The notes: generated from the letters alone by a model not told the origin. DNA of 64,000 bases from Mycobacterium sp. DL99 (GCF_004762045.1 NZ_SJOM01000007.1:6101565-6165564), one strand, 5' to 3'. Positions 8,127-17,412 are shown, counted from the first letter of the stretch. Translations and numbers: made by a program.

Positions 8127-9200
8127 ATGCTGCTACCCGTGATGCCGCCCGTCTCGCCGATGCTGGCCAAGCCGGCAACGGTGATTCCACCGGATGCGTC
8201 GTACGAACCCAAATGGGACGGGTTCCGCGCGCTGGTGTTCCGCGACGGTGACGAAGTCGAGCTGGGCAGCCGCAACGAGCGGCCGATGACCAGGTACTTC
8301 CCCGAACTGGTCGAGGCAGCCAAAGCCGAACTGCCACCGCGGTGTGTCGTCGACGGCGAGATCGTCCTACCCACCGACCGTGGCCTGGATTTCGAAGCCC
8401 TGCAACTGCGTCTGCACCCGGCGGCATCCCGAGTGCGCCTGCTGGCCGCACAGACACCGGCCTGCTTCATCGCCTTCGACCTGCTCGCCCTGGGTGACGA
8501 CGACCTCACCGGGCGCCCGTTCATGCAACGCCGAGCCGCCCTTGTAGACGCGCTGGGTTCGGGGCCGTCCTTCCATGTCACCCCGGCCACCACCGATCTG
8601 CCGACCGCGCGGCGCTGGTTCGACGAATTCGAGGGAGCCGGGCTCGACGGGCTGATCGCCAAGCCGCTCACGCTCACCTACCAGCCGGACAAACGGGTCA
8701 TGGTGAAGATCAAGCACCAGCGGACCGCCGACTGTGTGGTCGCCGGCTATCGGCTCCACAAGTCGGGCCCGGATGCGATCGGCTCGCTGCTGCTCGGGCT
8801 CTACACCGACGACGGCGAGCTGGCATCCGTCGGCGTCATCGGCGCCTTCCCGATGGAACGACGCCGGGCCCTGTTCACCGAATTGCAGCCCCTGGTCACC
8901 GATTTCGAGCACCACCCCTGGAACTGGGCCGCTCAGGTGGCCGCCGACCCGGACCTCGCCCGCAGGTACGGCGGCGGCTCGCGCTGGAACGCCGGCAAGG
9001 ATCTGTCCTTCGCGCCGCTACGACCCGAACGTGTGGTCGAGGTCCGCTACGACCACATGGAAGGCAGACGGTTCCGGCACACCGCCCAGTTCAACCGCTG
9101 GCGACCCGACCGGGACCCGCGGTCGTGCACCTATGCCCAGCTGGACCAGCCGGTCACCTTCCGGCTCAACGACATCGTCCCGGGCCTACTTCCCGACTAG
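8127..9200 (+). CDS. ligC2: ATP-dependent DNA ligase LigC2
   Basis: This 357-residue paralogue of the neighbouring LigC1 has the nucleotidyl Lys29 in EPKWDGFR, VVDGEIVLP, DGLIAKPL, VKIKHQRTAD and a C-terminal OB-fold with RFRHTAQFNRWRPDR. The two ligases are divergently arranged, as recalled for M. smegmatis LigC1 and LigC2. It seals DNA nicks using ATP. LigC2 carries an extra segment (about 275-300, with HHPWNW and a Gly-rich RYGGGSRWN stretch) within the OB-fold region. Its stop overlaps the convergent gene at 9197 by 4 bp. Confidence 0.9.
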   Translation: MLLPVMPPVSPMLAKPATVIPPDASYEPKWDGFRALVFRDGDEVELGSRNERPMTRYFPELVEAAKAELPPRCVVDGEIVLPTDRGLDFEALQLRLHPAASRVRLLAAQTPACFIAFDLLALGDDDLTGRPFMQRRAALVDALGSGPSFHVTPATTDLPTARRWFDEFEGAGLDGLIAKPLTLTYQPDKRVMVKIKHQRTADCVVAGYRLHKSGPDAIGSLLLGLYTDDGELASVGVIGAFPMERRRALFTELQPLVTDFEHHPWNWAAQVAADPDLARRYGGGSRWNAGKDLSFAPLRPERVVEVRYDHMEGRRFRHTAQFNRWRPDRDPRSCTYAQLDQPVTFRLNDIVPGLLPD

Positions 9201-10051
9201 TGGTGATCCGGTGGCTGCAGCCAGGTGGCGAGATTGCGGACGTAATCCTTGAACACCCCGAGAAGCGATGGATCGGACCTGATCTGCCAACCGGGCCGAT
9301 CGGTGACGAACGACGGTGCCCCGCGGTCCAGGTCCCAGTTGTAATCGGCGAAATGGTGGAAGGTCGACTCCGCCACAGCCCGGCCCATCGGTCTGCCGTC
9401 GGGCGTGCGCTCACCGTCGAGCGCGACCGCGAGATTGAACCGCCTGCCGGTCGCGGCGCTGCGTCCCCGGGCCACCACCGTGGCGCACGGCACCCGGGCC
9501 GAGACCGAACCCTCATGGGGGTGGGCCGGGAACCACTCGATGCGGCCGCTGGCGGTCCGGGCCGTGCGCAGCAGCTGGTGCCCCGGCTCCTCGGCCAGCA
9601 CCGGCTGATAGTCACCGTTGGAGCCCGAGTGATAGTTGGGCCACGAGATGTCCGGATTGTCCTGGTCGTCGCAGCGGGACACCGGGTCCACGCTGTCGTC
9701 GTGGAATTCGTTGACCTGCCCCAACGACCCCAGCCCCCGCAGGCAGCTGCCCAGGTCCTGATGATCGCGCGCGGTGAGCACCCCGCCGCCGAGCCCGCGG
9801 AACCGGCCGATCGCCGCACATTCGTCAGGCGTGAGTCCGTTGCCGACGTCGACGGCCAGCAGCCACAGCTGGTCGAACCCTAGCTCGTCGAGATTGCGGA
9901 GCACCGGATCCTGCGCAACGCCATCGGCCCGATTACGGGCAAGCACATCGTGCCCGTCCGCCCGTAACTCGGCGGCCAGCAGCGAGAAACGGCTGACGTC
10001 CCAATCGTCGGGATTCGCTGTGATCGTGGTTTGCAGCAGGATCGTCGCCAT
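9197..10051 (-). CDS. ThuA/glutamine-amidotransferase-like protein of unknown function
   Basis: This 284-residue protein has no clear signal peptide. The N-terminal half alternates strands and helices like a class-I amidotransferase or ThuA fold (LDELGFDQLWLLAVD, then LGGGVLTARDHQD), but the usual catalytic Cys is missing and the position is occupied by Ala-Arg-Asp-His. The C-terminal half has a Trp- and His-rich segment (FHHFADYNWDLDRGAPSF) of the type found in sugar-utilisation ThuA proteins. ATG 10051 was chosen over upstream frame because upstream codons belong to a decayed regulator. Function remains open. Confidence 0.6.
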   Translation of the reverse strand: MATILLQTTITANPDDWDVSRFSLLAAELRADGHDVLARNRADGVAQDPVLRNLDELGFDQLWLLAVDVGNGLTPDECAAIGRFRGLGGGVLTARDHQDLGSCLRGLGSLGQVNEFHDDSVDPVSRCDDQDNPDISWPNYHSGSNGDYQPVLAEEPGHQLLRTARTASGRIEWFPAHPHEGSVSARVPCATVVARGRSAATGRRFNLAVALDGERTPDGRPMGRAVAESTFHHFADYNWDLDRGAPSFVTDRPGWQIRSDPSLLGVFKDYVRNLATWLQPPDHH

Positions 10052-10103
10052 CCGATGAGCCTGGCTGCTCCGATGATGCTTCGGACCCTTGAAAACCCGT
10101 GGT

Positions 10104-10413
10104 TCAACCGGTCCAGGACACGGATCGCAGCTGCCTGCGTGACCGGACACCGAGCTTGACGAAGACGTTGCGCAAGTGCCATTCGACAGTGTGGGTGCTG
10201 ATGAACAACTGCGCACCGATCTCCTGGTTGGTCAGCCCGCCACGGGCCGGATCGGCGGACAGGATCGAGCTCGGGGTCGGTGGCAACCGCCAACGTACGG
10301 TGCACTTCCCGGCGGTCGGCCGTGTCCGCCGCCCGGTAGGCAGCCGACCGGACCAGGGTTCGAAGTGCCGCGCATTCGCTGACGCGGCCACGCAGGGACG
10401 GGACTGCGCCCAT
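10104..10413 (-). pseudogene. Decayed LuxR-family (LAL-type) regulator
   Basis: One frame, starting at about 10413, encodes fragments typical of large ATP-binding LuxR regulators: an N-terminal RGRVSECAALRTLV piece joined straight to the internal stretch RREVHRTLAVATDPELDP. A second frame (up to 10104) then gives a complete LuxR helix-turn-helix (LTNQEIGAQLFISTHTVEWHLRNVFVKLG). Full members have about 900 residues, so most of the gene was deleted and the remainder frameshifted. It is the remnant of a transcriptional activator, probably once linked to the esterase or the ThuA-like gene beside it. Confidence 0.72.
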
Positions 10414-10477
10414 AATCGCCGTCACACCACCGCGTCCGAATTTTGCCGGAACCCTACCAAGGGCTGTCTGTTCCGGC

Positions 10478-11779
10478 TCAGCCGAACCGCAACGACGGCG
10501 CGGGCAGTGATTCGACGCCATGATGAGCGAATTGCGTCCAGCGAGTGCGCATCTCGGTAGACAGCTGACTGTCGATGGTCCGCTGTGGGCCGAGCATCGG
10601 GGCGTCCGCCCAGGTCTGCGGTGAGCCGAACAGGAACGGCAACTCCATGCAATGGCACGCGCCCAACGGGGCGTTGACCGGTGTCCAGTCGAATCGATAG
10701 GTGCCCACCCGGCCGCCGTCGGCCCGCCAGGCCTCGGCCAGTCGCTCGGCGGGGCCAGAGAACGCCTGTTTCGTGATCGCCGCCGACCCCGCCCGCACGG
10801 CGAGACGCCCGAGGACCGGTACCCGGTTGAGCCTGGCCACCCGAGGGTCCATCGCGACGAACGGCGCGGCGTCGTCCTTGGTGTAGCCGATGAACAGCTC
10901 GATGCGGCCCGCGGCGGCGGCGATCGCGTCGGGTACGTCCGCGGGTGCCGGCAGCGGCCCCCGGCCCAGCCGGGGTGCGAACGCAAGACCGCCCAGCAGG
11001 CCGAAGCCCTGCGCGGCGGCGACAGCGGCGCCTTCCGCGGCGAGCAGCTGTTCGATGCTTGCGCCGGCCGGATCGGCACCGGCCAGCGAGGTCGCCATCG
11101 CCGAGCCCATGGCCCGCGCCATGTCGTCACGCCCGTCGTCCAACTCCAGCGGGGCGCTCTGCAGGATCGCGCGGTGGAACAGCCCGATCGCGTCCTCACA
11201 CAACATGAGCGACATGACCGAATGCGCGCCGGCCGATTGACCGAAGGCGGTGACATTGGCCGCGTCACCACCGAATGCGGCGATGTTGTCTTGCACCCAG
11301 CGCAGCGCCAGGATCTGATCGCGCAGTCCCAGGTTGTCCTCACCAGCCCCGGGTGGCGCCAGATAGCCGAAGATGCCGAGCCGGTAGCTCACGTTGACCA
11401 CCACCACGTTGCCGGCGCGGGCCATGGCACCGGGGTCGTACTTGGCCGACTCTCCGCTGCCCGCGACGTACGCACCGCCGTGGAACCACACCATGACCGG
11501 GAGCCGGTGCGCATCGGCCGGGGCGGTGACGGTGAGCACGAGGCAGTTCTCGTTCGTCGTCAGGCCCGCGAGTGCGTCGCCGGTGACCCAGCCCAACCGC
11601 GACGGCCGCTGCGGGCAGGCCGGACCTGACTGCGTCGCGTCGCGGACACCCGACCAGGCCGGGGGCGGTTCGGCCACCGCGAATCGTTTCGCGGTGCCGT
11701 AGCGCACGCCCCGCGCGCGCACCAGCCCGTCCTGATGGTCGACCTGGATCGTGCCGCCCTTGATGTGTCGCTCGCGCAC
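10478..11779 (-). CDS. Type-B carboxylesterase
   Basis: This 433-residue alpha/beta hydrolase belongs to the carboxylesterase/cholinesterase family. It has the oxyanion-hole WFHGGAYVAGSG, the nucleophile elbow GQSAGAHS and a catalytic His in the C-terminal ACHCMELPFLFG region. NENCLVLTV is also family-typical. No signal peptide was seen, so it is likely cytoplasmic. GTG 11779 was chosen because a TANNNT box lies 7 nt upstream and because the divergent gluQRS promoter lies beyond it; the open frame continues upstream without coding features. It hydrolyses carboxylic esters; the natural substrate is unknown. Confidence 0.85.
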   Translation of the reverse strand: MRERHIKGGTIQVDHQDGLVRARGVRYGTAKRFAVAEPPPAWSGVRDATQSGPACPQRPSRLGWVTGDALAGLTTNENCLVLTVTAPADAHRLPVMVWFHGGAYVAGSGESAKYDPGAMARAGNVVVVNVSYRLGIFGYLAPPGAGEDNLGLRDQILALRWVQDNIAAFGGDAANVTAFGQSAGAHSVMSLMLCEDAIGLFHRAILQSAPLELDDGRDDMARAMGSAMATSLAGADPAGASIEQLLAAEGAAVAAAQGFGLLGGLAFAPRLGRGPLPAPADVPDAIAAAAGRIELFIGYTKDDAAPFVAMDPRVARLNRVPVLGRLAVRAGSAAITKQAFSGPAERLAEAWRADGGRVGTYRFDWTPVNAPLGACHCMELPFLFGSPQTWADAPMLGPQRTIDSQLSTEMRTRWTQFAHHGVESLPAPSLRFG

Positions 11780-11786
11780 AAAGCCA

Positions 11787-11798
11787 ACGTTATAGATT
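11787..11798. promoter_or_regulatory. Back-to-back divergent leaderless -10 boxes
   Basis: Only 25 bp separate the two divergent GTG starts (11779 and 11805). On the plus strand TAGATT (11793-11798) is 6 nt from the gluQRS GTG. On the minus strand TAACGT (11792-11787) is 7 nt from the esterase GTG. The two -10 hexamers abut, so the promoters should compete for polymerase. Confidence 0.5.
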
Positions 11799-11804
11799 GC
11801 GGGC

Positions 11805-12686
11805 GTGAGCCTCACCCCCGCCGGGCGGTTCGCGCCGAGCCCGTCGGCCGACCTGCACATCGGCAACCTGCGCACCGCGGTGCTGGCCTGGTTGTTCGCC
11901 CGGTCCACCGGGCGGCGGTTCCTGCTGCGGGTCGAGGACCTCGATGACCGCACGTTCGCCGAGATCGGTACGCGACAAGTGGCCGACCTGGCCGCGATCG
12001 GGCTGACGTGGGATGAGCCGGTGGAATGGCAGACGGGTCACCAGGACCGCTACGACGCCGTGATCGAGCAGTTGCGGGCCGACGGCCTTCTGTACGAATG
12101 CTATTGCAGCCGAAGGGATATCGCCCAGGCGCCGCGCGCCCCACATGCCCCGGAAGGCGCGTACCCAGGCACGTGCCGGGACCTGACCGACACCGAACGC
12201 GCACAGCGCCGCGCCGAAACCGATCGCCCACCTGCGCTACGGCTACGCACCGACACGTTCGTCGGCACCGTCACCGACCTGCTGCACGGCAGCTACACCG
12301 GGATCATCGACGACTTCGTGGTGCGCCGCGGTGACGGCGTGCCCGCCTACAACCTGGCCGTGGTGGTCGATGACGCGGCGAGCGGCGTCGACCAGGTGGT
12401 GCGGGGCGACGACCTGTTGAGCTCGTCCCCGCGCCAGGCGTACCTGGTACGGCTGCTGGACTACCCCGAGCCGACGTATGCGCACGTGCCGCTGGTGCTC
12501 AACGAGGACGGCGCCCGGCTGGCCAAACGCGACGGCGCGGTCACCCTGGCCGAGATCGGGATCGAGCGGGCATTGGAGCAGATCAGCGCATCGCTGGGCT
12601 GGCCGGCCCTGGGCCTCGACGGCATGCTCGACCGATTCGACCCGGCCGCTCTGCCGCGGCATCCGTGGATATATCAGCCGGGCTGA
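11805..12686 (+). CDS. gluQ: Glutamyl-queuosine tRNA(Asp) synthetase
   Basis: This 293-residue paralogue of the catalytic half of glutamyl-tRNA synthetase lacks an anticodon-binding domain. It has the class-I signature HIGN (in SADLHIGNLRTA) and a KMSKR-like LAKRDG. It also has Zn-type cysteines in YCSRRD and GTCRD. These features match GluQRS, which attaches glutamate to queuosine at position 34 of tRNA-Asp. Starting codon GTG 11805 has a leaderless -10 box. A queuine tRNA-ribosyltransferase is encoded at 18760-20028, giving both steps in one window. Confidence 0.9.
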   Translation: MSLTPAGRFAPSPSADLHIGNLRTAVLAWLFARSTGRRFLLRVEDLDDRTFAEIGTRQVADLAAIGLTWDEPVEWQTGHQDRYDAVIEQLRADGLLYECYCSRRDIAQAPRAPHAPEGAYPGTCRDLTDTERAQRRAETDRPPALRLRTDTFVGTVTDLLHGSYTGIIDDFVVRRGDGVPAYNLAVVVDDAASGVDQVVRGDDLLSSSPRQAYLVRLLDYPEPTYAHVPLVLNEDGARLAKRDGAVTLAEIGIERALEQISASLGWPALGLDGMLDRFDPAALPRHPWIYQPG

Positions 12687-12730
12687 GCAGAAACCTGCAG
12701 AACCTCCCGCACCCCTGTTAGCGTCCGGCG

Positions 12731-14203
12731 GTGCGCTCCCGACGAATTCCACTGCTGGGACTCCTGCTGATCCTCGCGGCACTGATCGCCGCGTGTGGAC
12801 CGAAGGCTCCAGAGGCCGGCGGACCGTTGCAGGCCGGCGTGCTGCGGGTCGGCACCGAGGGGGTGTACGCACCGTTCAGTTATCACGACCCCGCCTCCGG
12901 ACAACTCGTCGGATACGACGTCGACGTCGCCCGCGCAGTCGCCGACAAACTCGGAGTCAGAGTCGAATTCGTCGAGACACCATGGGACTCGATCTTCGCC
13001 GCGCTCGAGGCCAACCGCTTCGACGTGGTCGCCAACGAGGTGACCATCAATAACGAGCGCAAGGCGAAATATGACCTGTCCGAACCGTATTCGGTGGGCG
13101 AGGGCGTCATCGTCACCCGCGCCGACGACGATTCGATCAAGACCCTCGCCGATCTGAAAGGCAAGGTCGCCGCCGAGAACGCGACCAGCAACTGGTCGGA
13201 GATCGCCCGCAAGGCCGGGGCCCGGGTGGAAGCGGTCGAAGGATTCACCCAGGCCATCAAGCTCCTCAACCAGGGCCGGGTCGACGTCGTGGTCAACGAC
13301 AGCATCGCCGTCTACGCCTACCTCGCCGAGACCGGCGACAAGTCGGTCAAGATCGCCGGGAACGTCGGGGCGAAGAGCGAACAGGGCTTCGCCGCCCGAA
13401 AGAACAGTGGGCTGCTCCCCGACCTCGACAAGGCCCTGGACGAGCTGCGCGCCGACGGCACGTTGGCCGCCATCTCACAGAGGTACCTCAAGGCTGACGC
13501 CTCCGGCACACCCACGGGATCCCAGGAGCTCAAGCAGCCGAAGTCGACGTGGGAGCTGATCCTGGACAGCCTCGGCCCGCTGGCCAAGGCCGCGATCACC
13601 ATGACGATCCCGCTCACGATCGTCAGCTTCATCATCGGCCTGGTGATCGCCCTGGCAGTCGCGTTGGCCCGGTTGTCGTCGAACCGGGTGCTGAGCAACA
13701 TCGCCCGGTTCTACATCTCGATCATCCGCGGGACACCGCTCCTGGTGCAGCTGTTCATCGTGTTCTTCGCGCTGCCCGAGTTCGGGGTGAAGATCGATCC
13801 GTTCCCGGCCGCGGTGATCGCGTTCAGCCTCAACGTCGGCGGCTACGCCGCCGAGATCATCCGCTCGGCGATCCAGAGCATCCCGAAGGGACAGTGGGAG
13901 GCGGCCGAGACGATCGGGCTGAACTACACCGGCACGCTGCGGCGCATCATCCTGCCGCAGGCCGCCCGGGTGGCGGTACCGCCGCTGTCGAACACCTTGA
14001 TCTCCCTGGTCAAAGACACGTCGCTGGCTTCGACCATCCTGGTGACCGAACTGCTGCGCCAAGCCCAGATCATCGCGGCGCCGACATTCGAGTTCTTCGC
14101 CCTCTACGGCACGGCCGCGATCTACTACTGGGTGATCTGCCTGGTGCTGTCGTTCGGCCAGAGTCGCCTGGAACGCCGACTGGAAAGGCACATTGCGCGA
14201 TGA
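12731..14203 (+). CDS. Amino-acid ABC importer: substrate-binding lipoprotein fused to permease
   Basis: This 490-residue two-domain protein has a lipobox (LIAAC, lipidated Cys22) and a periplasmic binding domain (about 35-255; GYDVDVARAVADKLG). A permease domain with several membrane spans follows (about 275-485), carrying the EAA loop SIPKGQWEAAETIGLNYTGT. Receptor-permease fusion is known in Gram-positive polar amino-acid importers. The TSNWSEIA segment resembles cystine-binding FliY/TcyA proteins, so cystine is a reasonable but unproven substrate. Its stop overlaps the ATPase gene start (ATGA), showing one operon. Confidence 0.88.
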   Translation: MRSRRIPLLGLLLILAALIAACGPKAPEAGGPLQAGVLRVGTEGVYAPFSYHDPASGQLVGYDVDVARAVADKLGVRVEFVETPWDSIFAALEANRFDVVANEVTINNERKAKYDLSEPYSVGEGVIVTRADDDSIKTLADLKGKVAAENATSNWSEIARKAGARVEAVEGFTQAIKLLNQGRVDVVVNDSIAVYAYLAETGDKSVKIAGNVGAKSEQGFAARKNSGLLPDLDKALDELRADGTLAAISQRYLKADASGTPTGSQELKQPKSTWELILDSLGPLAKAAITMTIPLTIVSFIIGLVIALAVALARLSSNRVLSNIARFYISIIRGTPLLVQLFIVFFALPEFGVKIDPFPAAVIAFSLNVGGYAAEIIRSAIQSIPKGQWEAAETIGLNYTGTLRRIILPQAARVAVPPLSNTLISLVKDTSLASTILVTELLRQAQIIAAPTFEFFALYGTAAIYYWVICLVLSFGQSRLERRLERHIAR

Positions 14204-14964
14204 CCACAGAACGCGACGACCGGATCGTCGCCACCGATGTGCACAAGGCGTTCGGCGACTTCCAGGTGCTCAAGGGCGTGTCGTTCAGGGTGCCGCGGGG
14301 CACCGCGACCACCGTGATCGGCCCGTCGGGTTCCGGTAAGACCACGCTGTTGCGCACGCTGAACGCCCTCGATGTGGCCGACTCCGGGGTGATCCGGGTC
14401 GGTGACACCGAAATCGACTTCGCCAAGCCGGTTCCCAAGGACCAGCTGCGCGGCTACCGGGCACAGAGCGGCTTTGTGTTCCAGTCCCACAACCTGTTCC
14501 CGCACAAGACGGTGCTGCAGAACGTCACCGAGGGCCCGCTGGTGGTGCAGAAGCGCCCGCGTGACGAGGTGGTGGCCGAGGCCACCGAGCTACTGGGGCA
14601 GGTGGGCCTGGCCGACCAGCAGGACAAGTATCCGTATCAGCTCTCGGGCGGCCAGCAGCAGCGCGTCGGAATCGCTCGGGCACTGGCGTTGAAACCCAAA
14701 GTGGTGCTGTTCGACGAGCCGACCTCGGCGCTCGATCCGGAACTGGTCGGAGAGGTGCTCGCGGTGATCCGCGATCTGGCCGTCGAAGGTTGGACTCTGG
14801 TGATCGTGACGCACGAAATCCAGTTCGCCAGACAGGTTTCCGATCAGGTGCTGTTCACCGATCGCGGGGTGATCCTGGAGCAGGGTCCGCCCGCCGCGGT
14901 GATCGGCGACCCAAAAGAAGAGCGCACCCGCCAGTTCCTGCAGCGGATCCTGAACCCGCTCTAG
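14200..14964 (+). CDS. Amino-acid ABC importer ATPase
   Basis: This 254-residue ABC ATPase has Walker A GPSGSGKTT, the signature LSGGQQQR, Walker B VVLFDEP and the switch His in VIVTHE. The sequence groups with GlnQ/TcyC-type polar amino-acid importers. The ATG overlaps the stop of the receptor-permease gene by 4 nt, so the two are translationally coupled. It energises import through that fused permease. Confidence 0.92.
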   Translation: MTTERDDRIVATDVHKAFGDFQVLKGVSFRVPRGTATTVIGPSGSGKTTLLRTLNALDVADSGVIRVGDTEIDFAKPVPKDQLRGYRAQSGFVFQSHNLFPHKTVLQNVTEGPLVVQKRPRDEVVAEATELLGQVGLADQQDKYPYQLSGGQQQRVGIARALALKPKVVLFDEPTSALDPELVGEVLAVIRDLAVEGWTLVIVTHEIQFARQVSDQVLFTDRGVILEQGPPAAVIGDPKEERTRQFLQRILNPL

Positions 14965-15032
14965 CGGCTTGTTCGGCCACTCTCCCACACCGCGTGGTCC
15001 GATTTCCGCCAGCACCCCGGCGCGTGTGCTCA

Positions 15033-15045
15033 TACCGTCACCGAC
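15033..15045 (+). promoter_or_regulatory. Leaderless -10 box for the MFS gene
   Basis: TACCGT (15033-15038) fits TANNNT and lies 7 nt before ATG 15046. This points to an independent leaderless transcript rather than read-through from the ABC operon. Confidence 0.45.
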
Positions 15046-16233
15046 ATGACACCGCAGGCCGAAATACACCGAACCACCGTGTGGTTCATGACGATTGCCG
15101 CAGCGCTCGGCACCGCCGCCATCTACCCACTGCAACCGGCAATATCCGATGTCGCTGACAGCCTTGACATCTCGGTCGCCCAGGTCGGGATCGCCCTGGC
15201 GTGCGGTCCGGTCGGCTACCTGTTGGGGCTCGCGATGCTGGTGCCGCTCGTCGACCGGTTTCCGCCGAAATACATACTCGCAGCGCAGTTCGGCGCCTTG
15301 GCCGCGGCGTTGGCCGCCAACGCCGCCGCAGGCGCCGTGTGGATCCTTGGGCTCACGGTCGGGGTGATCGGTGCCTGCTCCACCGTCGGTGCGCAATTGA
15401 GTTCGATCACCGCGCGCTTCGTCCCGGACGGCCGTCGGGCCACCGCGCTGGGCATTGTGACAGCGGGCATCTCGGCCGGGATCATCGGCGGCCGCATCGC
15501 CGGTGGGTGGCTGACCGACGTGTTGGGATGGCGGGGCGGCTTGGTCGTGTTCGCACTCGCGTGCGTCGTCGCCGCACTCGTCGCATTGCGGACCCTGCCC
15601 GCCTCCGCCGGTTCGGCCACGAGCGGCTACCTGGCGACGCTTCGCAGCCTGCCGGGCCTGTACCTGCGATTCCCGACGTTGCGCATCGCCGCGATACGCG
15701 GCGCGCTCTGGTTTTTCGCGTTCTGCGCGGTGTGGGCCGGCCTGGCCGTCGCGTTGGCTCAGCCGCCGTACTCATACTCAGCCGAGCGGATCGGGCTGTA
15801 CGCCCTCGCCGGTCTATTGGGCATTGTCGCCACGCGCATCGCCGGGGTGTGGACCGACCGTGTGGGCGCACGACGAGTCATGATGGTCGGGTTGCTCATC
15901 GCCGCCTTCGGCGCGATCGCCCTCGGCGGGTGCCTGTCGAACCCGGTGGCCACCCTCGTCTGCCTGGCGGTGTTCGACGCCGGGCTGTTCGCCGCCCAAG
16001 TGGCCAATCAGAGCACGGTTCTGGCCATCGACCCGGCCGCGCCGGCACGGTTCAACAGCGCTTACATGGTGGTGTACTTCGTGGGCGGCAGCCTGGGTAC
16101 CGCATTCGGCGCCGCCGCCGTCGGGTGGCTGGGCTGGCCGGTGACCGCGGCCGTCACCGCTGCGGCGATCGCGCTCGCGATACTGCTGACCGCCACCGGG
16201 CTACGGCGCGAGCTCCTTGATGCCCCACGGTGA
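15046..16233 (+). CDS. Major facilitator superfamily transporter
   Basis: This 395-residue protein has about 12 hydrophobic segments and the MFS motif-A region in the loops LVDRFPPKY and VWTDRVGARRV. It resembles the YnfM/AraJ-like drug:proton antiporter branch, but the substrate cannot be read from sequence. The last 33 bp overlap the convergent saccharopine dehydrogenase-like gene. Transcripts from the two would be antisense to each other at their ends. Confidence 0.82.
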   Translation: MTPQAEIHRTTVWFMTIAAALGTAAIYPLQPAISDVADSLDISVAQVGIALACGPVGYLLGLAMLVPLVDRFPPKYILAAQFGALAAALAANAAAGAVWILGLTVGVIGACSTVGAQLSSITARFVPDGRRATALGIVTAGISAGIIGGRIAGGWLTDVLGWRGGLVVFALACVVAALVALRTLPASAGSATSGYLATLRSLPGLYLRFPTLRIAAIRGALWFFAFCAVWAGLAVALAQPPYSYSAERIGLYALAGLLGIVATRIAGVWTDRVGARRVMMVGLLIAAFGAIALGGCLSNPVATLVCLAVFDAGLFAAQVANQSTVLAIDPAAPARFNSAYMVVYFVGGSLGTAFGAAAVGWLGWPVTAAVTAAAIALAILLTATGLRRELLDAPR

Positions 16234-17412
16234 GCCGTAGTCCTTCAACAGATCCAGGAACGGCACCGCGTCGAACGCCTCCGGGCCCAGCACGCCGGCG
16301 CCGCTCCAGGTTCCGTTGGCCAGGAGTTCCAGCGCCACAACGGGATTGATCGCGGTCTGCCACACCACGCACTGATGCCCGTACTCGGCCATCGACCATT
16401 GGTTGTCGACGACGTGGTACAGGTACGTCGAGCGCGGGTTACCGTCCTTCCCGGTGCCCGTCACCCACAGCCCCGCACAGGTCTTGCCGTGCATCTGCGG
16501 GCCGAGCGTCGCCGGGTTGGGCAGGCAGGCCGCGACCACGTCGCGGGGGCTGACCTGGACGGGGCCGACCGTGACGTTGTCGGTGCGGTCGAGCCCCACC
16601 TTGTGCAGAGCCTTGAGCACATCGATGAACTCGGTGCCGAGGCCGTATTTGAACGTGGCGCGCTTGCAGTCCACCCATCGTGGCATCAACAGCACTTCCT
16701 CGTGCTCGACGTTGACGCATTCGACCGGGCCGATGCCTTCGGGAAAGTCGAAAACCTCTGGCTCACTGAATGGTTCGGTGACGAACCAGCCGCGGTCGGC
16801 CTCCCAGATCACCGGCGGGTTCAGGCACTCCTCGATCGTGGTCCAGATCGAGAACGACGGCGCGAAGTCGTAGCCGTCGACGGTGAGGTTGGACCCGTCG
16901 CGGGTGCCGAGCTCGTCGATCTCGGAGAACAAATGATCGGCGGCGTAGCGCGCGAACACATCGGAGAGCCCGGGTTCCACACCGATGCCAACCAGGGCCA
17001 GCCTGCCCGCGGCCTGCCAGTCGTCGGCAACCGCGAACTGTTCGTCACCGAGCTTGACCCCGGTGAGCTCGTAGGGCTTGTCGGGATGACGATGCGACAG
17101 GCTCATCGCCATGTCGAGGTAGTCGGCGCCACCGGCCAGGGCACCGTTGAAGATCGGCATCACGAACCGGGGATCGACGGCGTTCATCACGTGGGTGATG
17201 TTGTGTTGCCCGACCAGTGCGGCGACGGCCTCGGCCGAGCTCGCGTCCACCTGGGCGGCGCTGAACCGCGGGTCGCCGACCTCGTCGACCGCCGTGGCGG
17301 CCCGGGCCTCGTCGTAATCGCACACCACGATCTGCTCGAAGAAGCCGCGCCGGGCCGCGATCGCACAGAACGCGGCACCCACGCCGCCGGCACCGACCAA
17401 GAGGATCCGCAT
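16201..17412 (-). CDS. Saccharopine dehydrogenase-family oxidoreductase
   Basis: This 403-residue protein starts with a Rossmann nucleotide-binding motif (ILLVGAGGVGAAF). It carries the Sacchrp_dh domains seen in LYS9-type enzymes, including GIGVEPGLSDVFARYA and a C-terminal catalytic half. Typical reactions are NAD(P)-dependent cleavage or formation of an N-linked amino diacid such as saccharopine, or carboxynorspermidine-type condensation. No lysine degradation partner lies adjacent. The 3' end overlaps the MFS gene by 33 bp. Confidence 0.83.
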   Translation of the reverse strand: MRILLVGAGGVGAAFCAIAARRGFFEQIVVCDYDEARAATAVDEVGDPRFSAAQVDASSAEAVAALVGQHNITHVMNAVDPRFVMPIFNGALAGGADYLDMAMSLSHRHPDKPYELTGVKLGDEQFAVADDWQAAGRLALVGIGVEPGLSDVFARYAADHLFSEIDELGTRDGSNLTVDGYDFAPSFSIWTTIEECLNPPVIWEADRGWFVTEPFSEPEVFDFPEGIGPVECVNVEHEEVLLMPRWVDCKRATFKYGLGTEFIDVLKALHKVGLDRTDNVTVGPVQVSPRDVVAACLPNPATLGPQMHGKTCAGLWVTGTGKDGNPRSTYLYHVVDNQWSMAEYGHQCVVWQTAINPVVALELLANGTWSGAGVLGPEAFDAVPFLDLLKDYGSPWGIKELAP

